The notes below the pieces were generated by a model. The model was not told where the DNA came from. It ran no database searches and saw only the letters and a list, made by a program, of their open reading frames with translations. A stretch of DNA of 64,000 bases from Pseudoramibacter alactolyticus (lineage in GTDB: Bacteria; Bacillota; Clostridia; Eubacteriales; Eubacteriaceae): NCBI RefSeq assembly GCF_050908235.1, contig NZ_CP194340.1; one strand, written 5' to 3'. Positions 1 through 8,471 of this stretch are shown here, in pieces; within the stretch, counting starts at the first letter, position 1; each line of letters begins with the position of its first letter. The translations under genes and the position numbers were made by a program.

Positions 1-1578
1 CGCTTGCGGGAACAGGCGCAGGATTTAACCGAGCCGGAAACGGCCGAGTCCGCTGCGGAAGCCGTTTCCGCCGAACCGGCAGCGGCCGATAATGCCGAAG
101 CGGTTGCGGCCGACGACGCAGGAACGACCGAAACACCTGCGGCTGAAGGGCGGACCATCGATCTCGGCGCGGCCGAGACACCTGCACCTGCGCCGCCCGT
201 GAAAAAGCGGAAAAAAGGCGGATTGATCGCCGGCGTGGCGATCGCCGTGCTCGCGGTGATTTATTTTGCCGGCGCAGCTTTTTATCACAGGCATTTCTTC
301 GCCGGGACGACGATCAACGGCGTGGCGGCGGGGAACCGGTCGCCGGCGGCCGTGCAGGAAACGGTTCAGAACAAGGCAGCGACCTATCGCCTGGTGCTCA
401 GGGGCAAAGACAACCATGTGGAAAAGGTGACGGCGGGTGCGCTCGGCATTGCCTATAAGGGGGATGCGGCCCTGCAAAAGCTTTTGACCGGGCAGAACAG
501 CTTTGCCTGGCCGGCGATGTTCTTCAGGAAGGATCAGCATGCGGTTTCCGCGCTCCGCTATGACGAAACCAAGATGGACCGGGTGGTCTCGATGCTCAAT
601 CTGGTTACCGGCGATCAGGTGACCGACGCGCAAAACGCGCGGCCGGTGGTTGAAGAAGACGGCGATGTGCGCATTAAAGCCGCGGTGACGGGCAACCGGC
701 TGGATAAAGCCCGGCTGAAGACCGCCATCCTTAAAGCCGTGGCCACCGGCGATGAAACCATCGACCTGAAAAAGGACCGCTGCTATGTCGAGCCGAAGTA
801 TCAGAAGGATTCGCCGGCGGTCAAGCGGGCCGCCAAGGTGATGAGGCGATACGCCAAGGCCAAGATTACCTATCTTTTCGGCACGGACAGCGAGGTGGTG
901 GACAGCAAGGTGTTCGGCTCCTGGCTTACCGTGGACGGCGACATGCACGTGACGGTGGACGAGGCCAAGGCGGCGGATTATCTGTATCAGCTGGCGCTGC
1001 GGACCAACACGGCCTACGGCAAGCACACCTTCAAAACCACCGGCGGCAACACCATCACGGTGAACGGCGGCAGCTATGGCTGGCGCATCGACCGGGAGGC
1101 CGAGTTGAGGCAGCTCGTCTTTGATATCAAGTCCAGCAAGGCGGTCAACCGTGAGCCGGCTTATAAACAAAGAGGCAAGACCCGCAAAAGCATCTACGAG
1201 GACATCGGCAGTTCCTATGTGGAGGTGTCGATTGCCCAGCAGCACATGTGGGTTTATAAAGACGGCCGGCAGGTGGTGAGCACGGCGGTGGTCACCGGCA
1301 ACACGGCTGCCGGCCACGGCACGACCCCCGGCGTGTACTACATCGCCTATAAGGCGCGTCACGCGACGCTTAAGGGGGAGGATTACGAAACCCCGGTGTC
1401 CTACTGGCTGCCCTTTAACGGCGGCCAGGGCATTCACGATTCCTGGTGGCGCGGCGCCTACGGCGGCACCATTTATCGGGGCGGCGGCTCCCACGGCTGT
1501 GTGAACACCCCGCCGGGCCAGGTGCCCGCGGTCTACGCCAATGTGGAAACCGGCACGCCGGTGGTCGTCTATTATTAA
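1..1578 (+). CDS. L,D-transpeptidase (YkuD) with peptidoglycan-binding region, 5' end outside window
   Basis: Cell-wall enzyme expected to form 3-3 peptide cross-links or attach proteins to peptidoglycan outside the membrane. The frame is open to the window edge, so the true start may lie upstream; the first in-window start-like codon is a TTG at 4. Counting from there, residues 1-65 are an Ala/Glu/Pro-rich cytoplasmic segment, then a basic stop-transfer patch and one membrane helix at about 72-93. The middle carries the YkuD-associated putative peptidoglycan-binding region. The C-terminal catalytic domain ends with SHGCVN (Cys near residue 498), the diagnostic active-site motif of the family. 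A rho-independent terminator follows within 30 bases. Confidence 0.9.
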   Translation, partial: RLREQAQDLTEPETAESAAEAVSAEPAAADNAEAVAADDAGTTETPAAEGRTIDLGAAETPAPAPPVKKRKKGGLIAGVAIAVLAVIYFAGAAFYHRHFFAGTTINGVAAGNRSPAAVQETVQNKAATYRLVLRGKDNHVEKVTAGALGIAYKGDAALQKLLTGQNSFAWPAMFFRKDQHAVSALRYDETKMDRVVSMLNLVTGDQVTDAQNARPVVEEDGDVRIKAAVTGNRLDKARLKTAILKAVATGDETIDLKKDRCYVEPKYQKDSPAVKRAAKVMRRYAKAKITYLFGTDSEVVDSKVFGSWLTVDGDMHVTVDEAKAADYLYQLALRTNTAYGKHTFKTTGGNTITVNGGSYGWRIDREAELRQLVFDIKSSKAVNREPAYKQRGKTRKSIYEDIGSSYVEVSIAQQHMWVYKDGRQVVSTAVVTGNTAAGHGTTPGVYYIAYKARHATLKGEDYETPVSYWLPFNGGQGIHDSWWRGAYGGTIYRGGGSHGCVNTPPGQVPAVYANVETGTPVVVYY

Positions 1579-1603
1579 AACGCAGACAGCGCTCCGGCGC
1601 TTA

Positions 1604-1625
1604 CCCCGCAATGCGGGGTTTTTTT
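1604..1625 (+). terminator. Rho-independent terminator after the L,D-transpeptidase
   Basis: Six-base-pair GC stem (CCCCGC/GCGGGG) with an AAT loop, followed directly by seven T. Confidence 0.85.
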
Positions 1626-1756
1626 AATGGCGGCGAATGCCATTGACGCCGCCGGTTCAGAAAGGTACAATAAAAATCAAAACGACAAACGGCAGCCGGT
1701 GCCCGGCTGCCCGATTGAAGGCATTGAATGCAAGGCGAAAATAAGGAGAAAATGCG

Positions 1757-2713
1757 GTGAGCAGAAAATTTAACAGGCAGATCACCCAGCTCAACAAAGA
1801 GATGGTGGCGATCTATCGGGAAGATGACGCCTATATGTCTTACACCTCGGCGGCGCTGCCCCGGCGCAGCGAAGTCATTTTGCTGATTAACGAAGTGCGC
1901 GAGCTTTTTTATCCCAGGCATTTCGGCAGGCGGGAGCTTTTTGACTGCACCCTGCAGTATTATATCGGCGATCTGATGATGACGGTGGAAGAGCGGCTGC
2001 ACCGGCAGGTGCGTCTGGCCCTGATTCGGGCCAACGACACCAAGGATCCGGCGCTGCGGGTGGACAAGCCCCTGCTGGAAGACCGGGCGGAGGAAGTCAG
2101 CTGCGAATTCATGAACCGGATTCCGGCGGTGCGGGAGATGATCACCCTGGATGTGCAGGCTGCCTACGACGGCGACCCGGCGGCCAAGGATCTCGACCAA
2201 ATCGTGTTGACCTATCCCGGGGTCTTCGCGATGATGGTGTTTCGCCTGGCTCACGAGCTCGAGCGGCTCGAGGTGCCGATAATTCCCCGGATGATGACGG
2301 AATACGCCCACAGCCGCACCGGCATCGACATCAACCCCGGAGCGACCATCGGGAAATCCTTCTTTATGGACCACGGCACCGGCATCGTCATCGGGGAGAC
2401 CACGGAAATCGGCGACGAGGTCAAGCTCTATCAGGGGGTGACCCTCGGCGCGCTGTCCACCCGGGGCGGGCAGTCCCTGCGGGGAGCCAAGCGCCACCCG
2501 ACCATCGGGGACCGGGTGACCATCTATTCCGGGGCGTCGGTGCTCGGCGGCCGGACGGTGATCGGCCACGACTCGGTGATCGGCGGCAACTGCTTTATCA
2601 CCCAGCCCATTCCGCCGTGCAGCAAGGTCTCCATCAAGGACCCGGAACTGCAGATGGATAACGGCACGATCGAGGCCTACCACGACGATTTCAACTGGGC
2701 GGAGGATCATTGA
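1757..2713 (+). CDS. cysE: Serine O-acetyltransferase
   Basis: Makes O-acetylserine from serine and acetyl-CoA, the first step of cysteine synthesis. The C-terminal third is a left-handed beta-helix of hexapeptide repeats, with the CysE/EpsC signature DHGTGIVIGETTEIGDEV starting near residue 205 and GALSTRGG following. At 318 residues it is of the long form with an extended alpha-helical N-terminus. The start is GTG at 1757, preceded by AAGGAG; the nearby ATG at 1752 is followed at once by a stop. Its TGA overlaps the aroE start by one base, so the two are translationally coupled. Confidence 0.93.
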   Translation: MSRKFNRQITQLNKEMVAIYREDDAYMSYTSAALPRRSEVILLINEVRELFYPRHFGRRELFDCTLQYYIGDLMMTVEERLHRQVRLALIRANDTKDPALRVDKPLLEDRAEEVSCEFMNRIPAVREMITLDVQAAYDGDPAAKDLDQIVLTYPGVFAMMVFRLAHELERLEVPIIPRMMTEYAHSRTGIDINPGATIGKSFFMDHGTGIVIGETTEIGDEVKLYQGVTLGALSTRGGQSLRGAKRHPTIGDRVTIYSGASVLGGRTVIGHDSVIGGNCFITQPIPPCSKVSIKDPELQMDNGTIEAYHDDFNWAEDH

Positions 2714-3579
2714 TGACGGCGCGCCCGGCCATTGACGGCGCGACCCGGCTGATCGGGCTGCTGGGCAGCCCGGTGGCCCACTCCAAATCGCCGGCGATCC
2801 ACAACGCGGCCTTTGCCGCGACGGGCGTGAACGCGGCCTATCTCGCTTTTGAGGTGGCGCCGGAGAAGCTTGCGGCGGCGGCGGCGGGGCTTGTGGTCCT
2901 GGGGGCCGCGGGCTGGAACGTGACGATGCCCCACAAAACCGCGATGGCGGCGCTTTGCGATGAGCTGTCGCCGGCGGCGCGCATCGTCGGCGCGGTGAAC
3001 ACCGTGGTGGTGCAGGACGGCCGGATGACCGGACATATCACCGACGGCTCCGGCTTCACCGCGGCGCTGACCGACCGCGGTTTCAATCCGGCGGGCAAGC
3101 AGGTGGCGCTTTTCGGCGCCGGGGGCGCGGCCCGGGCCGCGGCGGTCCAGCTCGCCCTTGACGGGGCGGCGCAGCTTGCGATTTTCAACCGGACGGTGGC
3201 CAAGGCCCGGATGCTGGCTGAGACGATTGCGGCCGAAACCGGCTGTGCGGCGCGGGCCTATGCCCTGGATGACGCCGAGGCGCTCCGCACGGCGGTGACC
3301 GAGGCAGACCTGGTGATCAACGGGACGAAGCTGGGCATGGCGCCCCACTCCGAGACCTGCGTGCTGCCGGACGCCCGCTGGCTGGCCCGCCGGCCGGTCG
3401 TGGCGGATTTTGTCTATAACCCGGTGCAGACGCGGCTGCTCGCCATGGCGGCGGCGGCCGGATGCCCGACGCTGGACGGTTTGGCGATGCTTTTGTGGCA
3501 GGGCGCCCAGGCCTTCGCCCTGTGGACGGGCCGCCCGATGCCGGTGGCCGCGGTGCGGGCGCAGGTCTTCGGCGCTTAA
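2713..3579 (+). CDS. aroE: Shikimate dehydrogenase
   Basis: Reduces 3-dehydroshikimate to shikimate with NADPH in aromatic amino acid synthesis. Visible motifs are the substrate-binding GSPVAHSKSPAIHN near the N-terminus, NVTMPHK carrying the catalytic Lys, the nucleotide-binding GAGGAARA near residue 135 and NRTVAKA of the NADP-selective loop. ATG at 2713 is chosen because it has GGAGG seven bases upstream and overlaps the cysE stop; a TTG one codon earlier is less likely. 288 residues is normal for the family. Confidence 0.95.
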   Translation: MTARPAIDGATRLIGLLGSPVAHSKSPAIHNAAFAATGVNAAYLAFEVAPEKLAAAAAGLVVLGAAGWNVTMPHKTAMAALCDELSPAARIVGAVNTVVVQDGRMTGHITDGSGFTAALTDRGFNPAGKQVALFGAGGAARAAAVQLALDGAAQLAIFNRTVAKARMLAETIAAETGCAARAYALDDAEALRTAVTEADLVINGTKLGMAPHSETCVLPDARWLARRPVVADFVYNPVQTRLLAMAAAAGCPTLDGLAMLLWQGAQAFALWTGRPMPVAAVRAQVFGA

Positions 3580-3593
3580 GGCCGCCGGCCGGC

Positions 3594-3622
3594 TTGACAT
3601 CTTTCGGACTTTTAAGTATTAT
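3594..3622 (+). promoter_or_regulatory. Sigma-A type promoter upstream of the PaaK gene
   Basis: TTGACA at 3594-3599 and TATTAT at 3617-3622 with an ideal 17-base spacer. Transcription should start near 3629, only about 14 bases before the hairpin that follows. Confidence 0.75.
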
Positions 3623-3642
3623 GGATACAATGTTACGCGTGG

Positions 3643-3674
3643 AATCCCTGTGGCAGAAGTCACGGGGATTTTTT
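3643..3674 (+). terminator. Terminator-like hairpin in the leader of the PaaK gene
   Basis: Ten-base-pair stem (AATCCCTGTG at 3643-3652 with CACGGGGATT at 3661-3670), loop of eight, then a run of T. It sits between the promoter above and the PaaK start, so it could end a very short transcript or attenuate the downstream operon. It could also serve as the end of the cysE-aroE transcript. Confidence 0.75.
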
Positions 3675-3727
3675 AATGACAGGCGCCAGCTTTTGGCGGC
3701 AGGTTTGCATCAGCGGAGGAGGAAAGT

Positions 3728-5029
3728 GTGAAATATTGGAATGAAACCTTTGAGTGCATGCCCCGGGAGCAGCTCCGGGCGCTGCAGCTGGACCGGCTGA
3801 AGAAGACGGTGGACAAGGTCTACGCCCGGGTGCCCTTTTATCGGGAAAAGCTGCAGGCGCTGGGCGTCGGGCCGGAAAGCATCAACAGCCTGGACGATAT
3901 CCGCCGGCTGCCCTTCACCACGAAGGAGGATCTGCGAAACAGCTATCCCTACGGCATGCTGGCCGAGCCCCTGTCGCAGATCGCCCGGGTGCAGGCCTCG
4001 TCCGGGACGACGGGCAAGCCCGTCTGCGACGGTTATACCCATAACGATCTGGCCATGTGGGCCGAATGTGTGGCCCGGGGGCTCACCGGTACCGGCGCCG
4101 ACGAGCACGCCGTCATCCACAACGCCTATGGCTACGGCCTGTTCACCGGGGGCATCGGGATTCACGGCGGCGCCGAGCGCATGGGCGCGTCCGTGATCCC
4201 CATGTCCAGCGGGAACACCGCCCGCCAGATCATGCTGATGCAGGATTTCAAGGCCACCCATCTGACCTGCACCCCGTCCTACGCCAGCTATCTGGGCGAG
4301 GCCTTCCGGGACGCGGGCATCGATACGGCCGCGCTGCCGCTTAAGGCCGGAATCTTCGGCGCGGAACCCTGGTCGGAAAACATGCGTAAAACCATTGAGG
4401 AAAGCCTGGCCATCAAGGCCTTCGATATTTACGGTATGTGCGAAATCTGCGGGCCGGGCGTCGCCATCGAGTGCGAAGAGCAGGACGGTCTGCATTTCTG
4501 GGAGGACTTTTTCTATTTTGAAATCGTCGATCCGAACACCGGCGAACCGGTGCCCGACGGCGAAGAAGGGGAGCTGGTGATCACCACCCTGGCCAAGGAG
4601 GGCATGCCCCTTTTGCGCTACCGCACCCACGACCTGACCCATATCGTCGACGAGCCCTGCCGCTGCGGGCGCACCCACCGCCGCATCGCGCGCCTCTCCG
4701 GCCGCACCGACGACATGATGGTGATTCGCGGGGTCAACGTCTTCCCGACCCAGATCGAATCGGCCCTGCTCGACACCGGCGACGTGGAACCGCACTATCA
4801 GCTCATCGTGCGGCGTGAGGGCGCCCTCGATACGCTGGAGATCAAGGTGGAACTCAAAGAAGACACCGATATCAACTCCGTCACCGAGCTGGAGGCCATG
4901 AAGGCGAAGATCGCCGACCGGGTGAAATCCATCATTCAGATCAAGTCCAAGATTACGCTGGTGGAGCCCAAGAGCATCGCGCGCAGCGAGGGCAAGGCCA
5001 AGCGCGTCATCGATCTGCGCAAAATCTGA
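3728..5029 (+). CDS. Phenylacetate-CoA ligase family AMP-forming ligase (PaaK-like)
   Basis: Activates an aryl or acyl acid to its CoA thioester through an adenylate. The P-loop motif SSGTTGKPV lies near residue 93, followed by the ANL-family core (YGMCEICGPG) and the C-terminal hinge (LSGRTDDMMVIRGVNVFP). A Cys pair CRCGR near residue 308 is typical of this clostridial subgroup. The start is GTG at 3728 with AGGAGGAAA upstream. The next gene, 12 bases downstream, encodes an ACT protein. In many anaerobes this pair sits with indolepyruvate oxidoreductase genes and works in amino-acid fermentation; no such gene is present here, so the substrate is unknown. Confidence 0.9.
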   Translation: MKYWNETFECMPREQLRALQLDRLKKTVDKVYARVPFYREKLQALGVGPESINSLDDIRRLPFTTKEDLRNSYPYGMLAEPLSQIARVQASSGTTGKPVCDGYTHNDLAMWAECVARGLTGTGADEHAVIHNAYGYGLFTGGIGIHGGAERMGASVIPMSSGNTARQIMLMQDFKATHLTCTPSYASYLGEAFRDAGIDTAALPLKAGIFGAEPWSENMRKTIEESLAIKAFDIYGMCEICGPGVAIECEEQDGLHFWEDFFYFEIVDPNTGEPVPDGEEGELVITTLAKEGMPLLRYRTHDLTHIVDEPCRCGRTHRRIARLSGRTDDMMVIRGVNVFPTQIESALLDTGDVEPHYQLIVRREGALDTLEIKVELKEDTDINSVTELEAMKAKIADRVKSIIQIKSKITLVEPKSIARSEGKAKRVIDLRKI

Positions 5030-5041
5030 GGAGGTGTCAAA

Positions 5042-5479
5042 ATGATCAGACAAGTTTCGGTTTTTATGGAAAATCAGGCCGGCCAGCTCGGCAAGGTGCT
5101 GCGGGTTTTGGCCCGGGCCGAGGTGAATATCCGCTCGCTGACCATCGCGGAAACCTCGGACTACGGGATTCTGCGGCTGATTCTGCAGGACACCGACGCG
5201 GGCCTCGCGTCGCTGAAGCGCGCCGGCATCCTGGCCAACGTGACCCGGGTGCTCGCGGCGGAAGTGCCCGACAGCCCCGGCGGCATGAGCGCCATCGTCG
5301 ACGTGCTGGCGGAGGCCGGCATCGGCATCGCCTACGCGTATTCGTTTTTGCCGAAGAACACCAAGAACGCGGTGATTGTGCTCAAGGTGATGGACGCCGA
5401 CAACGACGCCGCGGCTAAGGTGCTCACCGAGGCGCCGGGCATCATCCTGCTCGAAAGGGACGAGCTGCTCGATCGCTGA
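5042..5479 (+). CDS. Tandem ACT-domain protein
   Basis: 145-residue protein with two ACT folds. The first begins VFMENQAGQLGKVLRVLARAEVN-like and the second begins near residue 75 with a similar hydrophobic pattern. ACT domains bind amino acids, so a role in sensing an amino acid for the adjacent CoA ligase is likely, but this is inference from position. ATG at 5042 has GAGGTG upstream. The gene is the last of the operon before the FMN riboswitch promoter. Confidence 0.85.
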   Translation: MIRQVSVFMENQAGQLGKVLRVLARAEVNIRSLTIAETSDYGILRLILQDTDAGLASLKRAGILANVTRVLAAEVPDSPGGMSAIVDVLAEAGIGIAYAYSFLPKNTKNAVIVLKVMDADNDAAAKVLTEAPGIILLERDELLDR

Positions 5480-5488
5480 CGCGTGCGG

Positions 5489-5517
5489 TTGACAAGCGCC
5501 GAGAAAATGACTATACT
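5489..5517 (+). promoter_or_regulatory. Promoter of the FMN riboswitch-ribU transcript
   Basis: TTGACA at 5489-5494 and TATACT at 5512-5517, spacer 17. Confidence 0.85.
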
Positions 5518-5537
5518 GAAACCAATCAAATATCAGT

Positions 5538-5713
5538 CTGTTTCAGGGCGGGGTGCAATTCCCCACCGGCAGTGATGCGAAAGCGAGTCTGCGCGCCGGG
5601 GCTTCGGCTCCCGGCTGATTCGGTGCAAATCCGAAACCGACGGTATAGTCCGGATGAAAGAAACGGTGCACGACCTTGTTTCCCATGCCCTGGTTTTTTG
5701 CCGGGGCTTTTTT
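5538..5713 (+). promoter_or_regulatory. FMN riboswitch (RFN element) with its terminator
   Basis: The conserved RFN landmarks appear in order: TTCAGGGCGGGGTGCAATTC at about 5540, CCCCACCGGC, a variable hairpin of GCGCCGGGG type, TTCGGTGCAAATCCGAAACC, GACGGTATAGTCCGGATGAA and AGAAACGG. Downstream, a terminator stem (GCCCTGG at 5687-5693 with CCGGGGC at 5701-5707) leads into six T at 5708-5713. Binding of FMN should favour termination and shut off ribU; this off-switch logic is known for the family and consistent with the layout. Confidence 0.95.
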
Positions 5714-5759
5714 GCGGGCGGGTTTTTCTGCGCTTCGAGACAGACAACAGGAGGATCCA

Positions 5760-6341
5760 ATGACAACCCAAAATCGCAAAACAAATTTTCTGGTTAAAAC
5801 GGCCATTCTCGCCGCCATGTCGGCGCTTTTGGTCTACCTGATTCACTTTCCGATCATTCCGGCGGCGCCCTTTCTGGAATACGACCCGGCGGATATTCCC
5901 ATTCTCATCGGGACCTTTATGTTCGGGCCGCTCGGCGGGCTCGTCATCACGGCGGCGGCCTGTGTGGTGCAGGGGCTGACCGTGTCGGCGTCCAGCGGGA
6001 TCATCGGCATCCTGATGCACTTTTTTGCCACGGGCAGCTTCGTGATCGTGGCCGGCCTGATTTACGGCCGCTTCCATACCCGCCGGGGAGCCGTCGCCGC
6101 GCTGCTCGCCGGCATCGTGACGATGACGGCGGTGATGTGCGCCTGGAATCTGATCATGACGCCGATCTTCATGGGCACGCCCCGGGCGGCGGTGGCGGCC
6201 ATGCTGGTGCCGGTTATCATTCCTTTCAATCTGATTAAGGCGGGGATCAACGCGCTCGTCACCTTCGTGGTGTACAAATCCGTGTCCCGTTTCGCCGATG
6301 CGGATTTTAACCGCAAAAAATCTCAGAAAGCAAAAGCCTGA
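5760..6341 (+). CDS. ribU: ECF transporter riboflavin-specific S component
   Basis: Membrane substrate-binding subunit that captures riboflavin for a shared energy-coupling-factor module encoded elsewhere. 193 residues with about six hydrophobic segments, starting at roughly residues 12, 45, 70, 105, 125 and 160. The sequence LEYDPADIPILIGTFMFGP is the typical RibU loop. ATG at 5760 follows AGGAGG by five bases, so an upstream in-frame extension inside the riboswitch terminator is rejected. The FMN riboswitch directly upstream fixes the substrate assignment. Confidence 0.93.
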   Translation: MTTQNRKTNFLVKTAILAAMSALLVYLIHFPIIPAAPFLEYDPADIPILIGTFMFGPLGGLVITAAACVVQGLTVSASSGIIGILMHFFATGSFVIVAGLIYGRFHTRRGAVAALLAGIVTMTAVMCAWNLIMTPIFMGTPRAAVAAMLVPVIIPFNLIKAGINALVTFVVYKSVSRFADADFNRKKSQKAKA

Positions 6342-6360
6342 AGGACCGGGCTTTAAGGGA

Positions 6361-6393
6361 ACCGCCCCCGAAACGCTCGGAGGCGGTTTTTTT
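6361..6393 (+). terminator. Terminator after ribU
   Basis: Stem ACCGCC...GGCGGT with an extended imperfect inner part, followed by seven T. Confidence 0.8.
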
Positions 6394-6530
6394 GCGCTCT
6401 GTTTTCAGGCGAAAGAGGAAAGCGGGATTGAGGGCGTGCGATGTTTTTTGAAAATTTGGGTTGGCAAAAGCGGAAATCATCGATAGACTGGAGACATGAC
6501 AAAAATACCGATTGAGGAACGAGGTTGAAT

Positions 6531-7355
6531 ATGGCGGAAAATAAGCGATGGACAGACGTGATCCGCGCGCGCAAAAGCGTGCGCACCTTTGACGGGCGGG
6601 ATTTGAGTCCGGCGCATCGGGCGGCCCTCGAACGCGCCATGGCCGAGGCGCCCCGGCTGCTGACAATTCCGGTGCGCTTTCAATGGCTCGATGCCGAGGC
6701 CGATAAGCTGAGCAGCCCGGTGATTGTGGGGGCCAGAACCTATCTGGCCGGCAAAGTCAAAAGGCAGCCCCTCGCGGCGGCGGCCTATGGCTACAGCTTT
6801 GAGCATCTGCTTTTGAGCGCGACGGCGCTGGGGTTGGGCACGGTGTGGATCGCGGGCACCCTCGACCGGCCGGCTTTCGAGGCGGCCGTGGCGCTTCAAG
6901 CCGACGAGGTGATGTCGGCGGCGAGCCCGGTGGGCTATGCGGCCAAGCGCTCGATCCGGGAGCGGGCCATGCGAAAGGCCGTAAAAGCCGACACGCGCCT
7001 GCCCTTTGAGCGGCTGTTTTTCGCCGGTGACTTTGCGGCGCCCCTAACCCCGGAAACGGCGGGAAACTGGGCCGATCCGCTTGAGATGGTGCGCCTGGCC
7101 CCGTCGGCCGTCAATAAACAGCCCTGGCGCGTCGTGACCGACGGGCAGCGCGTTCATTTTTATGAATGCCGTTCCCGGGGGATTTCCAAGGGGGATGTCC
7201 TGGACATTCAGCAGGTGGATCTGGGCATTGCCCTGTGCCATTTTGAGCTGGCGGCAAGAGAAGCCGGTCTGAGCGGACATTTTGCCGCGGCCGATCCCGG
7301 CATCGCCTGCCCGGATCACACAACGTATGTTTTAACGTATGAAGCGGACGCCTGA
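6531..7355 (+). CDS. Nitroreductase-like protein
   Basis: 274 residues resembling the clostridial putative-nitroreductase family, in which two half-domains of nitroreductase fold are fused. The N-terminal VIRARKSVRTFDGRDLS matches the FMN-phosphate-binding RxSxR pattern. The C-terminal half has RLAPSAVNKQPWRV, the second FMN contact region. Substrate and reductant are not predictable. ATG at 6531 is preferred over TTG at 6525, since GAGG lies at suitable spacing. It stands alone after the ribU terminator. Confidence 0.8.
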   Translation: MAENKRWTDVIRARKSVRTFDGRDLSPAHRAALERAMAEAPRLLTIPVRFQWLDAEADKLSSPVIVGARTYLAGKVKRQPLAAAAYGYSFEHLLLSATALGLGTVWIAGTLDRPAFEAAVALQADEVMSAASPVGYAAKRSIRERAMRKAVKADTRLPFERLFFAGDFAAPLTPETAGNWADPLEMVRLAPSAVNKQPWRVVTDGQRVHFYECRSRGISKGDVLDIQQVDLGIALCHFELAAREAGLSGHFAAADPGIACPDHTTYVLTYEADA

Positions 7356-7451
7356 TCAATCTGTTTTCTGCGGCGGCCTGTGATAAACGAAGCGCATGCA
7401 TATCGGGATGAAGCGGTTTGAAAAATGAATATGAGAAATGGAGCGGTGGTA

Positions 7452-8375
7452 ATGCATCTGAGAAAATTGGAAGCGATTGAGAATTTGCGGGAAGTCTGGC
7501 CGCATGAAGCCTTGGACTTTACTCCGTGGCTGGCAGAAGACGATCATATCGTCATTTTATCGGAGGCAATCGGCTTGGAGATCAGCGTCGATGAAATAGA
7601 ATCGGCCGTCGGAGGTTTCAGCGTGGATATTTTGGCATCGGAAACAGGAACCGAGCGCACCATTATCATTGAAAATCAATTAGAAGATACCGATCACGAC
7701 CATTTGGGAAAACTCATCACCTATGCGTCTGGAAAGTCGGCGGATATTATCGTCTGGGTGGTCAAACATGCTCGGGAAGAGCACCGATCGGCAGTGGAAT
7801 GGCTGAACCGCCATACGGACGATCAAATCGGGATTTTCCTTTGTGAAATCAAGTTGTATCGCATTGGCAATTCCGATCCGGCGGTTAAATTCGAGGTAAT
7901 CGAAAAGCCAAACGACTGGACTAAGGAAATTCGAAAAATAGCGGCTACCAGCAAAACGGAGCAACTGAGGCTGGAATATTGGCACGCGTTTCAGGATTAT
8001 GCCTTTCAGAATGATGATTTTTCCAAACAATTTAATCGAAGAAAGCCTTCAAAAGATAACTGGATAGATTACAGCATTGGCAGCGCAGCCTGTCGCATAG
8101 TGGTTTCCCAGGTGCGTACCAGTTGTCAGTTGACGGTTTCGCTTTATATTGATGATGATATGGCCCTTTTTCAAACATTGTTTGAAAATAAAGACAGCAT
8201 TGAAGCCGAGACAGGTTTGTCACTTGATTGGCGGCCACTGCCAGGGTATAAAGCCAGCCGGATTCTCGCCACAAGAACTGTTGACTATGACGACCGTATG
8301 CAATGGTCGAAGCAGTTCGATTGGTTGATGACCGTCATGGTAAAAATGAAAAAAGCATTTGCCAAATATTTATAA
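7452..8375 (+). CDS. DUF4268-type, PD-(D/E)xK nuclease-like protein
   Basis: 307 residues. The segment FSVDILASETGTERTIIIEN followed by QLEDTDHDHLGKL fits a PD-(D/E)xK-like core (D...ExQ) known from DUF4268 proteins, often encoded near defence or mobile genes. The C-terminal half is a separate DUF4268-like domain ending with LDWRPLPGYKASRI. The start at 7452 gives the family N-terminus MHLRKLEAIENLREVWPHEA; an ATG at 7425 lacks a ribosome site. Composition is AT-richer than the neighbours, suggesting transfer. No methyltransferase or other partner is adjacent, so its role is unknown. Confidence 0.72.
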   Translation: MHLRKLEAIENLREVWPHEALDFTPWLAEDDHIVILSEAIGLEISVDEIESAVGGFSVDILASETGTERTIIIENQLEDTDHDHLGKLITYASGKSADIIVWVVKHAREEHRSAVEWLNRHTDDQIGIFLCEIKLYRIGNSDPAVKFEVIEKPNDWTKEIRKIAATSKTEQLRLEYWHAFQDYAFQNDDFSKQFNRRKPSKDNWIDYSIGSAACRIVVSQVRTSCQLTVSLYIDDDMALFQTLFENKDSIEAETGLSLDWRPLPGYKASRILATRTVDYDDRMQWSKQFDWLMTVMVKMKKAFAKYL

Positions 8376-8471
8376 AAAATTCCTGTTTGCTAAAGGATTG
8401 GCCACGGACCCGGGGGATCAAAGAGGGGATGACCCGGCCCATGCAGGACAGCGAGGAGAAACCATAATAAG

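Noticed and set aside
25..1611. 528-codon open frame on the minus strand
   Set aside because: Fully antisense to the L,D-transpeptidase; a by-product of GC-rich codon use with no motif or ribosome site.
5676..5759. Upstream extension of ribU
   Set aside because: Lies in the riboswitch terminator; AGGAGG points to ATG 5760.
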